A DNA stretch of 64,000 nt from Rhynchopus sp. YZ270_cl-10 (GCA_964035575.1 OZ037870.1:868001-932000), one strand, 5' to 3'. Shown: positions 31,359-42,447, counted from the first letter of the stretch. Notes: generated by a model not told the origin, from the letters alone. Numbers and translations are program-made.

Positions 31359-31964
31359 ATGTTTTCCGATGGCGACAGCGAAGAGAGTTCTGAAGAGGGC
31401 GGGCCAACCTCTGATGGCATCATAGCTCAGGCAGACCAATCCCCAGCCGCCCCGCTTCTTTCCGAACCAGATGGGTTGCAGCCTATTAGTGCAGAAAACA
31501 TTGCGAAATTGACTCCTGTTGCAGTAGAAATGGGGTTAAACAATGAGGACGCCGAGGCACCAAGGTTTGATCAATATGAAGCCATTAGTTTGACAAATTC
31601 GAGATGCAATTCTGCACGAAGCCTGCCAAACCCTGATGAGGTCATCGCCGCAGCTATGGTCGAACATCAATGCCATACACCAAACCTGACAAAGAGCGGT
31701 ACCTGTACAGATAACCCTGGAGCTGACGTTGCTGCGTACGACCCAGATGAATTAGATGCATTAATAGATGAAGAGCTTGGCTACGACCCGCTAGGCAACG
31801 CACTCCAACTCCGCCACGAAGACCTCCTTAAGGTAGAGAACGAAGCAAAGCTGCGTGGTGCAAAAGTACGGCAGCACCAAGAACAATATGAGGATGAAGT
31901 GAAGGGAGCGTACCTCGCGGAGCAGATGATGAGTGAGTTTGAAAATGAGCTGACTGCATGTTGA
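31359..31964 (+). CDS. Acidic hypothetical protein (201 residues)
   Basis: One exon that opens at an ATG after a T tract and AAACC. The N-terminus is very acidic (DGDSEESSEEGG). The middle is Ser/Asn/Pro-rich and probably disordered. The C-terminal third contains YDPDELDALIDEELGYDP and then a likely helix or coiled coil (about 145-197, rich in Glu, Lys and Gln). No signal peptide, membrane segment or known domain is visible. Codon usage and balanced composition, in a region otherwise full of homopolymers, support a real gene. It is the only gene here with a consensus hairpin A directly upstream and without an obvious CAG between hairpin and ATG. Confidence 0.65.
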   Translation: MFSDGDSEESSEEGGPTSDGIIAQADQSPAAPLLSEPDGLQPISAENIAKLTPVAVEMGLNNEDAEAPRFDQYEAISLTNSRCNSARSLPNPDEVIAAAMVEHQCHTPNLTKSGTCTDNPGADVAAYDPDELDALIDEELGYDPLGNALQLRHEDLLKVENEAKLRGAKVRQHQEQYEDEVKGAYLAEQMMSEFENELTAC

Positions 31965-32114
31965 GATACAGCGAAAACGAAAACAAAAAAGCTCTTTGTA
32001 AAAGATGACAAAGGTCCTTCTGACCCATTATTTACTACCATTTTTTCGGTAAAAACCCCCTGAGAAAATCTTCACGGGAAACAAAAGCAAACCAAACAAA
32101 CAAAAAAAAAATCC

Positions 32115-32320
32115 TGGTGTGATCGGAACCCAAATTCCCCGTACTTCTCCCACTAGGCATACCTAGAAGGCGAATTTCGTATTCGCCCTATATTCGGATC
32201 CGAATATCGGCCGAATATGTATTCACCTTCTAGGTATGACTAGGGGGAACAGAACATTCCTACACACCCCCGAATTCCGTACTTCTCCCGTGCTTTTCCC
32301 TTCTGGTTCCGACCACACCA
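32115..32320. mobile_element. MITE-like nested inverted repeat
   Basis: Outer arms TGGTGTG-TCGGAACC (32115-32130 and 32305-32320) differ at one position. Inside is a second inverted repeat, CTAG-CATACCTAGAAGG-GAAT (32153-32175 and 32221-32243), around an 18-bp perfect palindrome (32190-32207). A GTACTTCTCCC direct repeat flanks the inner unit, so the inner hairpin may have inserted into the outer one. No coding capacity. Confidence 0.6.
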
Positions 32321-32743
32321 ATCCCCCCTTTTTTCCTTGTACAGTATTTCAAAACAAAGAAGAACGGTGGTGAGGCATAAGTTCTTTTATCTCTTTGTGG
32401 GATGCACTCTTACAGGTGGAGTGTTGTCTGTGGACGATTTCACCTTTTTTTTTTTGTGGAAGATGTGGTAATTGTTGTACAGAAACCTATTTTTGATTGT
32501 GGTCATTTTGTTGATAAAAAACATCGAAAAAAAATCGAGGAAAGCAAAGTATTGAATACTTAGAAAACACGATCAATTTTCAGTTCCTCTCTCGTCTTGC
32601 GATTACGTGTCGTTTCCCCCCTCTTTCTTTATTTTCTCTTTCTGTCAACTTCACTTTTGTTTGCTTTCTTTCTTCGTTTTTTAACGTCCTTTTGCTTTCT
32701 GTTCTTTGAAGGGAAAGTATATGAAATTAATTTATTTGTTTTT

Positions 32744-32800
32744 TTCAGACCAGAGCTCTTCCTATACCAGCTCTGCCACACTCTTGAGGGGAGATGCACC
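32744..32800 (+). repeat. Dispersed repeat family D, copy 1
   Basis: CAGACCAGAGCTCTTCC, then CTCTGCCACACTCTTGAGGG. It corresponds to the sequence at 61722-61770, where a transposon interrupts it at CAGACCAG. A diverged copy is at about 33016-33065. Confidence 0.5.
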
Positions 32801-32825
32801 TTTTGTACAGTTTCCTATGTGTTTT

Positions 32826-32858
32826 TAGGTGATTAAGTACGAGGGGCACATGCATCTT
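32826..32858 (+). repeat. Hairpin family A, diverged copy 15
   Basis: AGGTGATTAAGTACGAGGGG then CACATGCATCTT. Preceded by TTTTT as usual. Confidence 0.5.
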
Positions 32859-33129
32859 CCGCCTTTTATTTTTTGGTTGTGCTTTCATCCGGATGGCTGT
32901 CATCGTACACTGGGTCGGTCGGAGGTGCCTGCAAAACTATCATTTTTTTTTTTTTTGTTCATCCTGGTGCTCTGGCATTGTACGTGTGTCAAAAAAATTC
33001 GGGGATTTTATTGTCGTATCTCTGTCACACTTAGGGGTGAGTCCTGCTCTCTGTATGCATTCTCGCCTTTTCAAAAAAGGTGCCCTTCAGAACATAACAT
33101 ACCTCTGAGGCGGTGTGAGGTCGATTCCC

Positions 33130-33391
33130 CAATACTGAAGACTGTCTGAATTGCGGTTATACTAAAACCAGACAGATGCTCAAAATATTTTAGGGACAGT
33201 GGAGCTTGCACATTTGGCACTACACCGTTCCAACAATTTTTCAAAAAAGAAGGGGACAGCACAGCAAATCTACCGTTAAAACACCTATTGTTTACATTGC
33301 AAGAACGGAATTCCACGAAATACGGAAATCAGAGGTGGAGGTGCCATCTTGCGTGGTCGTTGACCGTTATCAGATTATTGAACAAAAAAAA
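33130..33391 (+). repeat. Three adjacent family B hairpins
   Basis: About 33130-33192 (GAAGACTGTCTGAATTGCGG ... CAGACAGATGCTC), 33196-33250 (GTGGAGCTTGCACATTTGGC ... CCAACAATTTTTC plus A run) and 33334-33391 (CTTGCGTGGTCGTTGACCG ... CAGATTATTG plus A run). All are on the plus strand. The last one abuts the next transposon. Confidence 0.5.
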
Positions 33392-33395
33392 AATC

Positions 33396-34332
33396 ATCAG
33401 TCCTATTCGTGGTCATTTACCCCCCCCCCCCCTAAATTTACCCCCCCCCCCTTATTTTACCCCCTTTTTCAGAAAAAAACGGTTCAGGCCAAAATAACAT
33501 GGTAATTTACCCCCCCCCCTTATAATACCCTGTTGTGGCTGGTACTTTACCCCCCTGGGGGGGTAAAGTACCAGCCACCAGGTAATTTTTGGGTAATTAT
33601 CGCCGCAACACGCCAGGTGGTGTTTTGTCACGAGTGACCTAAACCCACGAGCGAAGCGAGGGGGTTCAGGGAACGAGTGGCAAAACACCACCTGGCGTGT
33701 AATTATGGGGTAATAGTTTCACTTAGTGCAGCGCATACCTGTTTTGTTTTATGGTTTGCTGGGAGGGGCTGATGTGTTCAGCGGGTCGTACATCCGGAGA
33801 CTGTAGGACTCGTCTGATTTGAAGCTGGAGACAAGCTCGAAATGAGGAAAGGGGTAAAGTGCAAATAATCTTTCACCCTGTTTTACATCACGTGTGCAGG
33901 TAGATGGGTGCAGGTGGGTACGTTTGTGCTGCGTGGGCGATACGTTTGGGACACCTCACGGAATCTGAGGCAACACCGTGATCCCTGACCAGTCATGGTT
34001 CAGGCACGGGCAGAAAGATGATGTGGATGATGTGGATCCATGATGCATGACTGCTTGCGATGTCGCAAGGAAGTGAGGAATTTTTTTCAGATGACACATT
34101 TGTCATGAGAGCATGTGTCGTCACACTGTGTTGTGCAAAATTTTACCCCACCGTGTATGAAAAAGTCCCCCCTTCCCACCCAAAAACATGACCTAACCCA
34201 TAACATGGTAATTTACCCCCCCCCCTTACCCCCTCATTTACCCCCCCCCCCTTATTTTACCCCCTTATTTCCAAAATTTCCGGTTCACCGACCCAAAGGG
34301 GGGGGGGGTAAATGACCACGAATAGGACTGAT
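33396..34332. mobile_element. Non-autonomous DNA transposon with TTACCCC tracts
   Basis: Terminal inverted repeats begin ATCAGTCCTATTCGTGGTC and run into ATTTAC plus a C tract (about 34 bp, 33396-33429 and 34299-34332). A/T-rich flanks hide any target duplication. Inside are further TTTACCCCC blocks, a near-perfect 20-bp palindrome-like hairpin (33536-33577, TGGCTGGTACTTTAC arms), and another inverted pair (33609-33627 and 33681-33699). The 937-bp element codes for nothing recognisable. The C runs are G-rich on the other strand and could form quadruplexes. Confidence 0.65.
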
Positions 34333-34572
34333 AAAAAAAGGGGCATCGAAATGGAACTGCTACCCCTCTGCGAACTCTCTCTCGGTTGTAAAATATGAAA
34401 CCTGCTTTTCCAAGCAGCAGATTACAGCAACAAAAAAAGTAGACTCGGTTGTGAATTACATACAAACAAAAGTGACTCATTTCTTTTCTTCCTTAAAATC
34501 ACCCCTCCCTCTGTCTCCTTTTGCCTTCCCCATTTCTATTACAGATTGTAAATTGTCGCCACAAAAAGCACA

Positions 34573-35904
34573 ATGAATTACAACGTGATTGCGCTTGTCT
34601 TTTTCTGTTGCCTGCATGGTGCAGAAGGCGGGGCATTGCTTGGATACTGGGAAGACTGGGTCGACGTGAAGTGGTGGGACAACAACATCCCCGGCAACTG
34701 TCTCATGGGGTGCTTCGAACCTGCCGCATACTTGACCGCATCGAAACCGTACAGCAACATCAACTATGGGTTCACATTTTTGACGGAAACGCCTTCGCCT
34801 GACCAGGTGAGCTGTGACAGCACGGAGACGTCAGGAAGCGGACCCTGTCCAGTGTGGGATGGGAAAGCGATCTACCTTGCCGCTGCAGGGAAGAACGGTG
34901 CGCAGGCGATCACCCCCGACACCACGGCCCCAACACCGGGTATCGTCAGCATCATGGAGGCTGGTCGGATGGCGAAGATGCACCCTGATGGGCCTAAGCG
35001 CTTCAAGATCTCGCTTGGGGGGTGGAGTGACTTCGCACGCATGGGCGACAATGCGACTGCAGCAAAGGTGGCGAAGCTGGCAGCAAAGTTGGTTCTTTGG
35101 ACCTTCGCAGACGGCGTTGATCTGGACTTCGAGCACCTCACACCATACTCCGCGATTGCAGATGAATTTGGACCCTTTTCCACTTTGGTTGCAACATTGA
35201 AGACAGAGTTGGAAACAACTGTCAAGTCAGGATGGGTGCAGCGTGCAAACGACGCGGTTGTGCAGCTTCAGGCGGACTACGCAAAGTTGGAGCCCTGGCA
35301 GCAAATGGACATGCAGCCGTACTACGACACCAACATCAAGTACTGCAAGGAGATTGCGGCAAACGCAGTGCCCCTCTTTGAGGTCACCTGGACCACACGG
35401 TTCAACGCATTCCTCCCGAAGGGGAACCCATGGAACTACCTTCTCCCCGACAGCCCGAAGCCGAATGTCACCTTTGCGACGGATTACGAAGGTGACAAGA
35501 TTTACCCGAATGTGGGGCGCTATCTGGATGCGGTCAACATCATGGCGTATGACGCGGGGAACATCAAACTCAACTTCACCACCATCATGGACAACTTTGT
35601 GAGGTACGGCTCTGTCCCGAAGAGCAAGATCATGATCGGGTTTGAACCTGGTGAGCAGGCTGCGGGGGGTACCTGGGAGGGGCTTGCGATGGACACATCT
35701 GTTGTGCAGTACGCTGAGGCGAATGGGTATGGAGGTGCATTCATCTGGTCAGGCAACCCCAGCCCGACAACCAACCCCGACGGACGCAAGCTCTGCCCCG
35801 AAGTCGCGCATATGGCCAACGGCATCCTGAAGCCATCCTGGCAATGGGGTCCTATCCCAAACTTCACAAAATGCGACCCCACAACCGGGTGGGCCACGAA
35901 TTAG
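34573..35904 (+). CDS. GH18 chitinase-like secreted protein, copy 1
   Basis: 443 residues, one exon. The signal peptide (about 1-19, MNYNVIALVFFCCLHG) is followed by a glycoside hydrolase 18 barrel starting LLGYWEDW. The SxGG-type strand is SLGGWSD (147-153). The catalytic DxxDxDxE motif is DGVDLDFE (180-187) with acid/base Glu187. MAYD is at 324-327 and the barrel-closing Trp is in FIWSG (Trp392). Four N-glycosylation sequons are visible (one NAT, one NVT, two NFT). There is no separate chitin-binding domain, membrane anchor or C-terminal tail. GH18 enzymes cut beta-1,4 GlcNAc links of chitin, and some members act on other GlcNAc glycans or only bind. With the catalytic residues intact I expect an active secreted enzyme for feeding, host attack or wall remodelling. 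CTATTACAG ends 28 nt before the ATG. A possible AATAAA-type poly(A) signal (GAAATAAAC) is near 35988. Confidence 0.9.
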   Translation: MNYNVIALVFFCCLHGAEGGALLGYWEDWVDVKWWDNNIPGNCLMGCFEPAAYLTASKPYSNINYGFTFLTETPSPDQVSCDSTETSGSGPCPVWDGKAIYLAAAGKNGAQAITPDTTAPTPGIVSIMEAGRMAKMHPDGPKRFKISLGGWSDFARMGDNATAAKVAKLAAKLVLWTFADGVDLDFEHLTPYSAIADEFGPFSTLVATLKTELETTVKSGWVQRANDAVVQLQADYAKLEPWQQMDMQPYYDTNIKYCKEIAANAVPLFEVTWTTRFNAFLPKGNPWNYLLPDSPKPNVTFATDYEGDKIYPNVGRYLDAVNIMAYDAGNIKLNFTTIMDNFVRYGSVPKSKIMIGFEPGEQAAGGTWEGLAMDTSVVQYAEANGYGGAFIWSGNPSPTTNPDGRKLCPEVAHMANGILKPSWQWGPIPNFTKCDPTTGWATN

Positions 35905-36112
35905 AAGAGCGAAATACTATCTTAGCCCAAAAAGCCTTCGGGTTTGGGGTGACGCAATGTGTGTCTAAACAAAACGATTTTCCAATGAAATAAACAAAAA
36001 ACGAAACCTCAATTTTTTACACTCTGTGTTCCTCCCCCACTTTCTGGCATGTGTTCTGCACAGATTGTGTGAAGAGGGGTGGGGAGGACCCATCTAATGT
36101 CTTCTATTTGAT

Positions 36113-36148
36113 AAGGTGGCTAAGCACTGTGAGGCTTGGGTTCATCTT
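36113..36148 (+). repeat. Hairpin family A, array copy a (present in all nine units)
   Basis: AAGGTGGCTAAGCACTGTGAG then GCTTGGGTTCATCTT. It recurs every 2,625 bp up to 57113-57148. It lies about 210 nt after the chitinase stop codon, so it may be in the 3' UTR or just after it. Confidence 0.75.
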
Positions 36149-36231
36149 ACCAAAACGTTTCTGATACAGTCTAGTTGTTTGGTGCTCCGTGCCTGATACA
36201 GCGGAGCGGCGAACTAACCCTTTTTGTGATG

Positions 36232-36266
36232 AAGGTGACTCAGCATGAGAGGCTGAGGGTCATCTT
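36232..36266 (+). repeat. Hairpin family A, array copy b with compensatory stem (all nine units)
   Basis: AAGGTGACTCAGCATGAGAG then GCTGAGGGTCATCTT. The stem is CTCAGC/GCTGAG in place of CTAAGC/GCTTAG, so both arms changed together. It recurs every 2,625 bp up to 57232-57266. Confidence 0.8.
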
Positions 36267-37197
36267 GTAGACTTTTCTACTTTTTCTTTTGTCTTCTTGC
36301 TATACCATTCGTGTGCACGTAGGTGGCAAAGTGCTGCTTTGCTGCCCCAACGTTATTTTGAAAAGATACGCGTGTGTGCACAGCGAGACACATCCAACTA
36401 AGTTTTCTCTGTTGGTGAAACCTTGGTTGTATTCGTGTTGTCTCTTTTCTTCTTCTTTTTCTTCTTTTTTTCAAAAACAAATTTATTGTCTCGGAAAAAG
36501 GACTGTCACTGTGCCACTACTCGCAATCACTTGCCTGCAAGGTTTTTTGGTTCGAGTTTTGGTACACAAATATTTGTTGTGTTTCCATACACACGCACGT
36601 CTACGAACGTCTGTACACAATTCTCCTCTTCTTGTTCACACCTAGCGACACGATACTTGGATACAATCGTAGAGGATACAAGAAGTGAAAAACTGATATT
36701 ATTCTAATAACCACCCCCAGGGTTCTCTCGTTTGTGCAAAACTCTTGAGTTCATTTCCCACATTTTTCTGTTCATTTTATATTTTCTGAAACGTGAGTGT
36801 GCCCCTTATGGACACATTCACCCTTTTCATGATTTTTGTGTCTTTTCAAATAATTTGATCTGAGACATTTCTTTATCGGTTCTTCTGTGTCTACACAAAT
36901 GGTAGTCTCGGAACTGTGCCCTCTTTTGGCATCTACGTGTTGAACGATGACATTACGTTCCTGTACAACAACAACGAATATCAACAGTAGACAAGCATTG
37001 CCTTAACGTCACACACCCACACTGTTTTTACACCATTACTTTTTTCCTTACAGCAACAAAAAAGTAGACTCGGTTGTGAATTACATACAAACAAAAGTGA
37101 CTCATTTCTTTTCTTCCTTAAAATCACCCCTCCCTCTGTCTCCTTTTGCCTTCCCCATTTCTATTACAGATTGTAAATTGTCGCCACAAAAAGCACA

Positions 37198-38529
37198 ATG
37201 AATTACAACGTGATTGCGCTTGTCTTTTTCTGTTGCCTGCATGGTGCAGAAGGCGGGGCATTGCTTGGATACTGGGAAGACTGGGTCGACGTGAAGTGGT
37301 GGGACAACAACATCCCCGGCAACTGTCTCATGGGGTGCTTCGAACCTGCCGCATACTTGACCGCATCGAAACCGTACAGCAACATCAACTATGGGTTCAC
37401 ATTTTTGACGGAAACGCCTTCGCCTGACCAGGTGAGCTGTGACAGCACGGAGACGTCAGGAAGCGGACCCTGTCCAGTGTGGGATGGGAAAGCGATCTAC
37501 CTTGCCGCTGCAGGGAAGAACGGTGCGCAGGCGATCACCCCCGACACCACGGCCCCAACACCGGGTATCGTCAGCATCATGGAGGCTGGTCGGATGGCGA
37601 AGATGCACCCTGATGGGCCTAAGCGCTTCAAGATCTCGCTTGGGGGGTGGAGTGACTTCGCACGCATGGGCGACAATGCGACTGCAGCAAAGGTGGCGAA
37701 GCTGGCAGCAAAGTTGGTTCTTTGGACCTTCGCAGACGGCGTTGATCTGGACTTCGAGCACCTCACACCATACTCCGCGATTGCAGATGAATTTGGACCC
37801 TTTTCCACTTTGGTTGCAACATTGAAGACAGAGTTGGAAACAACTGTCAAGTCAGGATGGGTGCAGCGTGCAAACGACGCGGTTGTGCAGCTTCAGGCGG
37901 ACTACGCAAAGTTGGAGCCCTGGCAGCAAATGGACATGCAGCCGTACTACGACACCAACATCAAGTACTGCAAGGAGATTGCGGCAAACGCAGTGCCCCT
38001 CTTTGAGGTCACCTGGACCACACGGTTCAACGCATTCCTCCCGAAGGGGAACCCATGGAACTACCTTCTCCCCGACAGCCCGAAGCCGAATGTCACCTTT
38101 GCGACGGATTACGAAGGTGACAAGATTTACCCGAATGTGGGGCGCTATCTGGATGCGGTCAACATCATGGCGTATGACGCGGGGAACATCAAACTCAACT
38201 TCACCACCATCATGGACAACTTTGTGAGGTACGGCTCTGTCCCGAAGAGCAAGATCATGATCGGGTTTGAACCTGGTGAGCAGGCTGCGGGGGGTACCTG
38301 GGAGGGGCTTGCGATGGACACATCTGTTGTGCAGTACGCTGAGGCGAATGGGTATGGAGGTGCATTCATCTGGTCAGGCAACCCCAGCCCGACAACCAAC
38401 CCCGACGGACGCAAGCTCTGCCCCGAAGTCGCGCATATGGCCAACGGCATCCTGAAGCCATCCTGGCAATGGGGTCCTATCCCAAACTTCACAAAATGCG
38501 ACCCCACAACCGGGTGGGCCACGAATTAG
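37198..38529 (+). CDS. GH18 chitinase-like secreted protein, copy 2
   Basis: Encodes the same 443 residues as copy 1, including signal peptide and intact DxxDxDxE motif. Flanks are identical as far as compared. Confidence 0.9.
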   Translation: MNYNVIALVFFCCLHGAEGGALLGYWEDWVDVKWWDNNIPGNCLMGCFEPAAYLTASKPYSNINYGFTFLTETPSPDQVSCDSTETSGSGPCPVWDGKAIYLAAAGKNGAQAITPDTTAPTPGIVSIMEAGRMAKMHPDGPKRFKISLGGWSDFARMGDNATAAKVAKLAAKLVLWTFADGVDLDFEHLTPYSAIADEFGPFSTLVATLKTELETTVKSGWVQRANDAVVQLQADYAKLEPWQQMDMQPYYDTNIKYCKEIAANAVPLFEVTWTTRFNAFLPKGNPWNYLLPDSPKPNVTFATDYEGDKIYPNVGRYLDAVNIMAYDAGNIKLNFTTIMDNFVRYGSVPKSKIMIGFEPGEQAAGGTWEGLAMDTSVVQYAEANGYGGAFIWSGNPSPTTNPDGRKLCPEVAHMANGILKPSWQWGPIPNFTKCDPTTGWATN

Positions 38530-39822
38530 AAGAGCGAAATACTATCTTAGCCCAAAAAGCCTTCGGGTTTGGGGTGACGCAATGTGTGTCTAAACAAAAC
38601 GATTTTCCAATGAAATAAACAAAAAACGAAACCTCAATTTTTTACACTCTGTGTTCCTCCCCCACTTTCTGGCATGTGTTCTGCACAGATTGTGTGAAGA
38701 GGGGTGGGGAGGACCCATCTAATGTCTTCTATTTGATAAGGTGGCTAAGCACTGTGAGGCTTGGGTTCATCTTACCAAAACGTTTCTGATACAGTCTAGT
38801 TGTTTGGTGCTCCGTGCCTGATACAGCGGAGCGGCGAACTAACCCTTTTTGTGATGAAGGTGACTCAGCATGAGAGGCTGAGGGTCATCTTGTAGACTTT
38901 TCTACTTTTTCTTTTGTCTTCTTGCTATACCATTCGTGTGCACGTAGGTGGCAAAGTGCTGCTTTGCTGCCCCAACGTTATTTTGAAAAGATACGCGTGT
39001 GTGCACAGCGAGACACATCCAACTAAGTTTTCTCTGTTGGTGAAACCTTGGTTGTATTCGTGTTGTCTCTTTTCTTCTTCTTTTTCTTCTTTTTTTCAAA
39101 AACAAATTTATTGTCTCGGAAAAAGGACTGTCACTGTGCCACTACTCGCAATCACTTGCCTGCAAGGTTTTTTGGTTCGAGTTTTGGTACACAAATATTT
39201 GTTGTGTTTCCATACACACGCACGTCTACGAACGTCTGTACACAATTCTCCTCTTCTTGTTCACACCTAGCGACACGATACTTGGATACAATCGTAGAGG
39301 ATACAAGAAGTGAAAAACTGATATTATTCTAATAACCACCCCCAGGGTTCTCTCGTTTGTGCAAAACTCTTGAGTTCATTTCCCACATTTTTCTGTTCAT
39401 TTTATATTTTCTGAAACGTGAGTGTGCCCCTTATGGACACATTCACCCTTTTCATGATTTTTGTGTCTTTTCAAATAATTTGATCTGAGACATTTCTTTA
39501 TCGGTTCTTCTGTGTCTACACAAATGGTAGTCTCGGAACTGTGCCCTCTTTTGGCATCTACGTGTTGAACGATGACATTACGTTCCTGTACAACAACAAC
39601 GAATATCAACAGTAGACAAGCATTGCCTTAACGTCACACACCCACACTGTTTTTACACCATTACTTTTTTCCTTACAGCAACAAAAAAGTAGACTCGGTT
39701 GTGAATTACATACAAACAAAAGTGACTCATTTCTTTTCTTCCTTAAAATCACCCCTCCCTCTGTCTCCTTTTGCCTTCCCCATTTCTATTACAGATTGTA
39801 AATTGTCGCCACAAAAAGCACA

Positions 39823-41154
39823 ATGAATTACAACGTGATTGCGCTTGTCTTTTTCTGTTGCCTGCATGGTGCAGAAGGCGGGGCATTGCTTGGATACTGG
39901 GAAGACTGGGTCGACGTGAAGTGGTGGGACAACAACATCCCCGGCAACTGTCTCATGGGGTGCTTCGAACCTGCCGCATACTTGACCGCATCGAAACCGT
40001 ACAGCAACATCAACTATGGGTTCACATTTTTGACGGAAACGCCTTCGCCTGACCAGGTGAGCTGTGACAGCACGGAGACGTCAGGAAGCGGACCCTGTCC
40101 AGTGTGGGATGGGAAAGCGATCTACCTTGCCGCTGCAGGGAAGAACGGTGCGCAGGCGATCACCCCCGACACCACGGCCCCAACACCGGGTATCGTCAGC
40201 ATCATGGAGGCTGGTCGGATGGCGAAGATGCACCCTGATGGGCCTAAGCGCTTCAAGATCTCGCTTGGGGGGTGGAGTGACTTCGCACGCATGGGCGACA
40301 ATGCGACTGCAGCAAAGGTGGCGAAGCTGGCAGCAAAGTTGGTTCTTTGGACCTTCGCAGACGGCGTTGATCTGGACTTCGAGCACCTCACACCATACTC
40401 CGCGATTGCAGATGAATTTGGACCCTTTTCCACTTTGGTTGCAACATTGAAGACAGAGTTGGAAACAACTGTCAAGTCAGGATGGGTGCAGCGTGCAAAC
40501 GACGCGGTTGTGCAGCTTCAGGCGGACTACGCAAAGTTGGAGCCCTGGCAGCAAATGGACATGCAGCCGTACTACGACACCAACATCAAGTACTGCAAGG
40601 AGATTGCGGCAAACGCAGTGCCCCTCTTTGAGGTCACCTGGACCACACGGTTCAACGCATTCCTCCCGAAGGGGAACCCATGGAACTACCTTCTCCCCGA
40701 CAGCCCGAAGCCGAATGTCACCTTTGCGACGGATTACGAAGGTGACAAGATTTACCCGAATGTGGGGCGCTATCTGGATGCGGTCAACATCATGGCGTAT
40801 GACGCGGGGAACATCAAACTCAACTTCACCACCATCATGGACAACTTTGTGAGGTACGGCTCTGTCCCGAAGAGCAAGATCATGATCGGGTTTGAACCTG
40901 GTGAGCAGGCTGCGGGGGGTACCTGGGAGGGGCTTGCGATGGACACATCTGTTGTGCAGTACGCTGAGGCGAATGGGTATGGAGGTGCATTCATCTGGTC
41001 AGGCAACCCCAGCCCGACAACCAACCCCGACGGACGCAAGCTCTGCCCCGAAGTCGCGCATATGGCCAACGGCATCCTGAAGCCATCCTGGCAATGGGGT
41101 CCTATCCCAAACTTCACAAAATGCGACCCCACAACCGGGTGGGCCACGAATTAG
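39823..41154 (+). CDS. GH18 chitinase-like secreted protein, copy 3
   Basis: Same 443-residue product as copy 1, no change seen in the catalytic motifs. Confidence 0.9.
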   Translation: MNYNVIALVFFCCLHGAEGGALLGYWEDWVDVKWWDNNIPGNCLMGCFEPAAYLTASKPYSNINYGFTFLTETPSPDQVSCDSTETSGSGPCPVWDGKAIYLAAAGKNGAQAITPDTTAPTPGIVSIMEAGRMAKMHPDGPKRFKISLGGWSDFARMGDNATAAKVAKLAAKLVLWTFADGVDLDFEHLTPYSAIADEFGPFSTLVATLKTELETTVKSGWVQRANDAVVQLQADYAKLEPWQQMDMQPYYDTNIKYCKEIAANAVPLFEVTWTTRFNAFLPKGNPWNYLLPDSPKPNVTFATDYEGDKIYPNVGRYLDAVNIMAYDAGNIKLNFTTIMDNFVRYGSVPKSKIMIGFEPGEQAAGGTWEGLAMDTSVVQYAEANGYGGAFIWSGNPSPTTNPDGRKLCPEVAHMANGILKPSWQWGPIPNFTKCDPTTGWATN

Positions 41155-42447
41155 AAGAGCGAAATACTATCTTAGCCCAAAAAGCCTTCGGGTTTGGGGT
41201 GACGCAATGTGTGTCTAAACAAAACGATTTTCCAATGAAATAAACAAAAAACGAAACCTCAATTTTTTACACTCTGTGTTCCTCCCCCACTTTCTGGCAT
41301 GTGTTCTGCACAGATTGTGTGAAGAGGGGTGGGGAGGACCCATCTAATGTCTTCTATTTGATAAGGTGGCTAAGCACTGTGAGGCTTGGGTTCATCTTAC
41401 CAAAACGTTTCTGATACAGTCTAGTTGTTTGGTGCTCCGTGCCTGATACAGCGGAGCGGCGAACTAACCCTTTTTGTGATGAAGGTGACTCAGCATGAGA
41501 GGCTGAGGGTCATCTTGTAGACTTTTCTACTTTTTCTTTTGTCTTCTTGCTATACCATTCGTGTGCACGTAGGTGGCAAAGTGCTGCTTTGCTGCCCCAA
41601 CGTTATTTTGAAAAGATACGCGTGTGTGCACAGCGAGACACATCCAACTAAGTTTTCTCTGTTGGTGAAACCTTGGTTGTATTCGTGTTGTCTCTTTTCT
41701 TCTTCTTTTTCTTCTTTTTTTCAAAAACAAATTTATTGTCTCGGAAAAAGGACTGTCACTGTGCCACTACTCGCAATCACTTGCCTGCAAGGTTTTTTGG
41801 TTCGAGTTTTGGTACACAAATATTTGTTGTGTTTCCATACACACGCACGTCTACGAACGTCTGTACACAATTCTCCTCTTCTTGTTCACACCTAGCGACA
41901 CGATACTTGGATACAATCGTAGAGGATACAAGAAGTGAAAAACTGATATTATTCTAATAACCACCCCCAGGGTTCTCTCGTTTGTGCAAAACTCTTGAGT
42001 TCATTTCCCACATTTTTCTGTTCATTTTATATTTTCTGAAACGTGAGTGTGCCCCTTATGGACACATTCACCCTTTTCATGATTTTTGTGTCTTTTCAAA
42101 TAATTTGATCTGAGACATTTCTTTATCGGTTCTTCTGTGTCTACACAAATGGTAGTCTCGGAACTGTGCCCTCTTTTGGCATCTACGTGTTGAACGATGA
42201 CATTACGTTCCTGTACAACAACAACGAATATCAACAGTAGACAAGCATTGCCTTAACGTCACACACCCACACTGTTTTTACACCATTACTTTTTTCCTTA
42301 CAGCAACAAAAAAGTAGACTCGGTTGTGAATTACATACAAACAAAAGTGACTCATTTCTTTTCTTCCTTAAAATCACCCCTCCCTCTGTCTCCTTTTGCC
42401 TTCCCCATTTCTATTACAGATTGTAAATTGTCGCCACAAAAAGCACA

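Larger units (their letters stand above)
31965..34421. other. 2.4-kb spacer before the chitinase array
   Basis: No gene. It holds two inverted-repeat elements (32115-32320 and 33396-34332) and copies of repeat families A, B and D. A diverged stretch at 34384-34421 touches the left edge of the array. Confidence 0.55.
35905..37197 (+). other. Array spacer (repeated after each chitinase copy)
   Basis: About 1.3 kb between copies. It holds a possible poly(A) signal, two family A hairpins, then about 780 bp with no convincing gene (short frames only), and ends in a pyrimidine tract with TATTACAG before the next ATG. The same spacer follows copies 2-8. Confidence 0.6.

Noticed and set aside
36280-37050. 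Small open frames (94-118 codons) repeated in each array spacer
   Set aside because: They are repeated only because the whole unit is. They overlap each other on both strands and contain poly-F runs.
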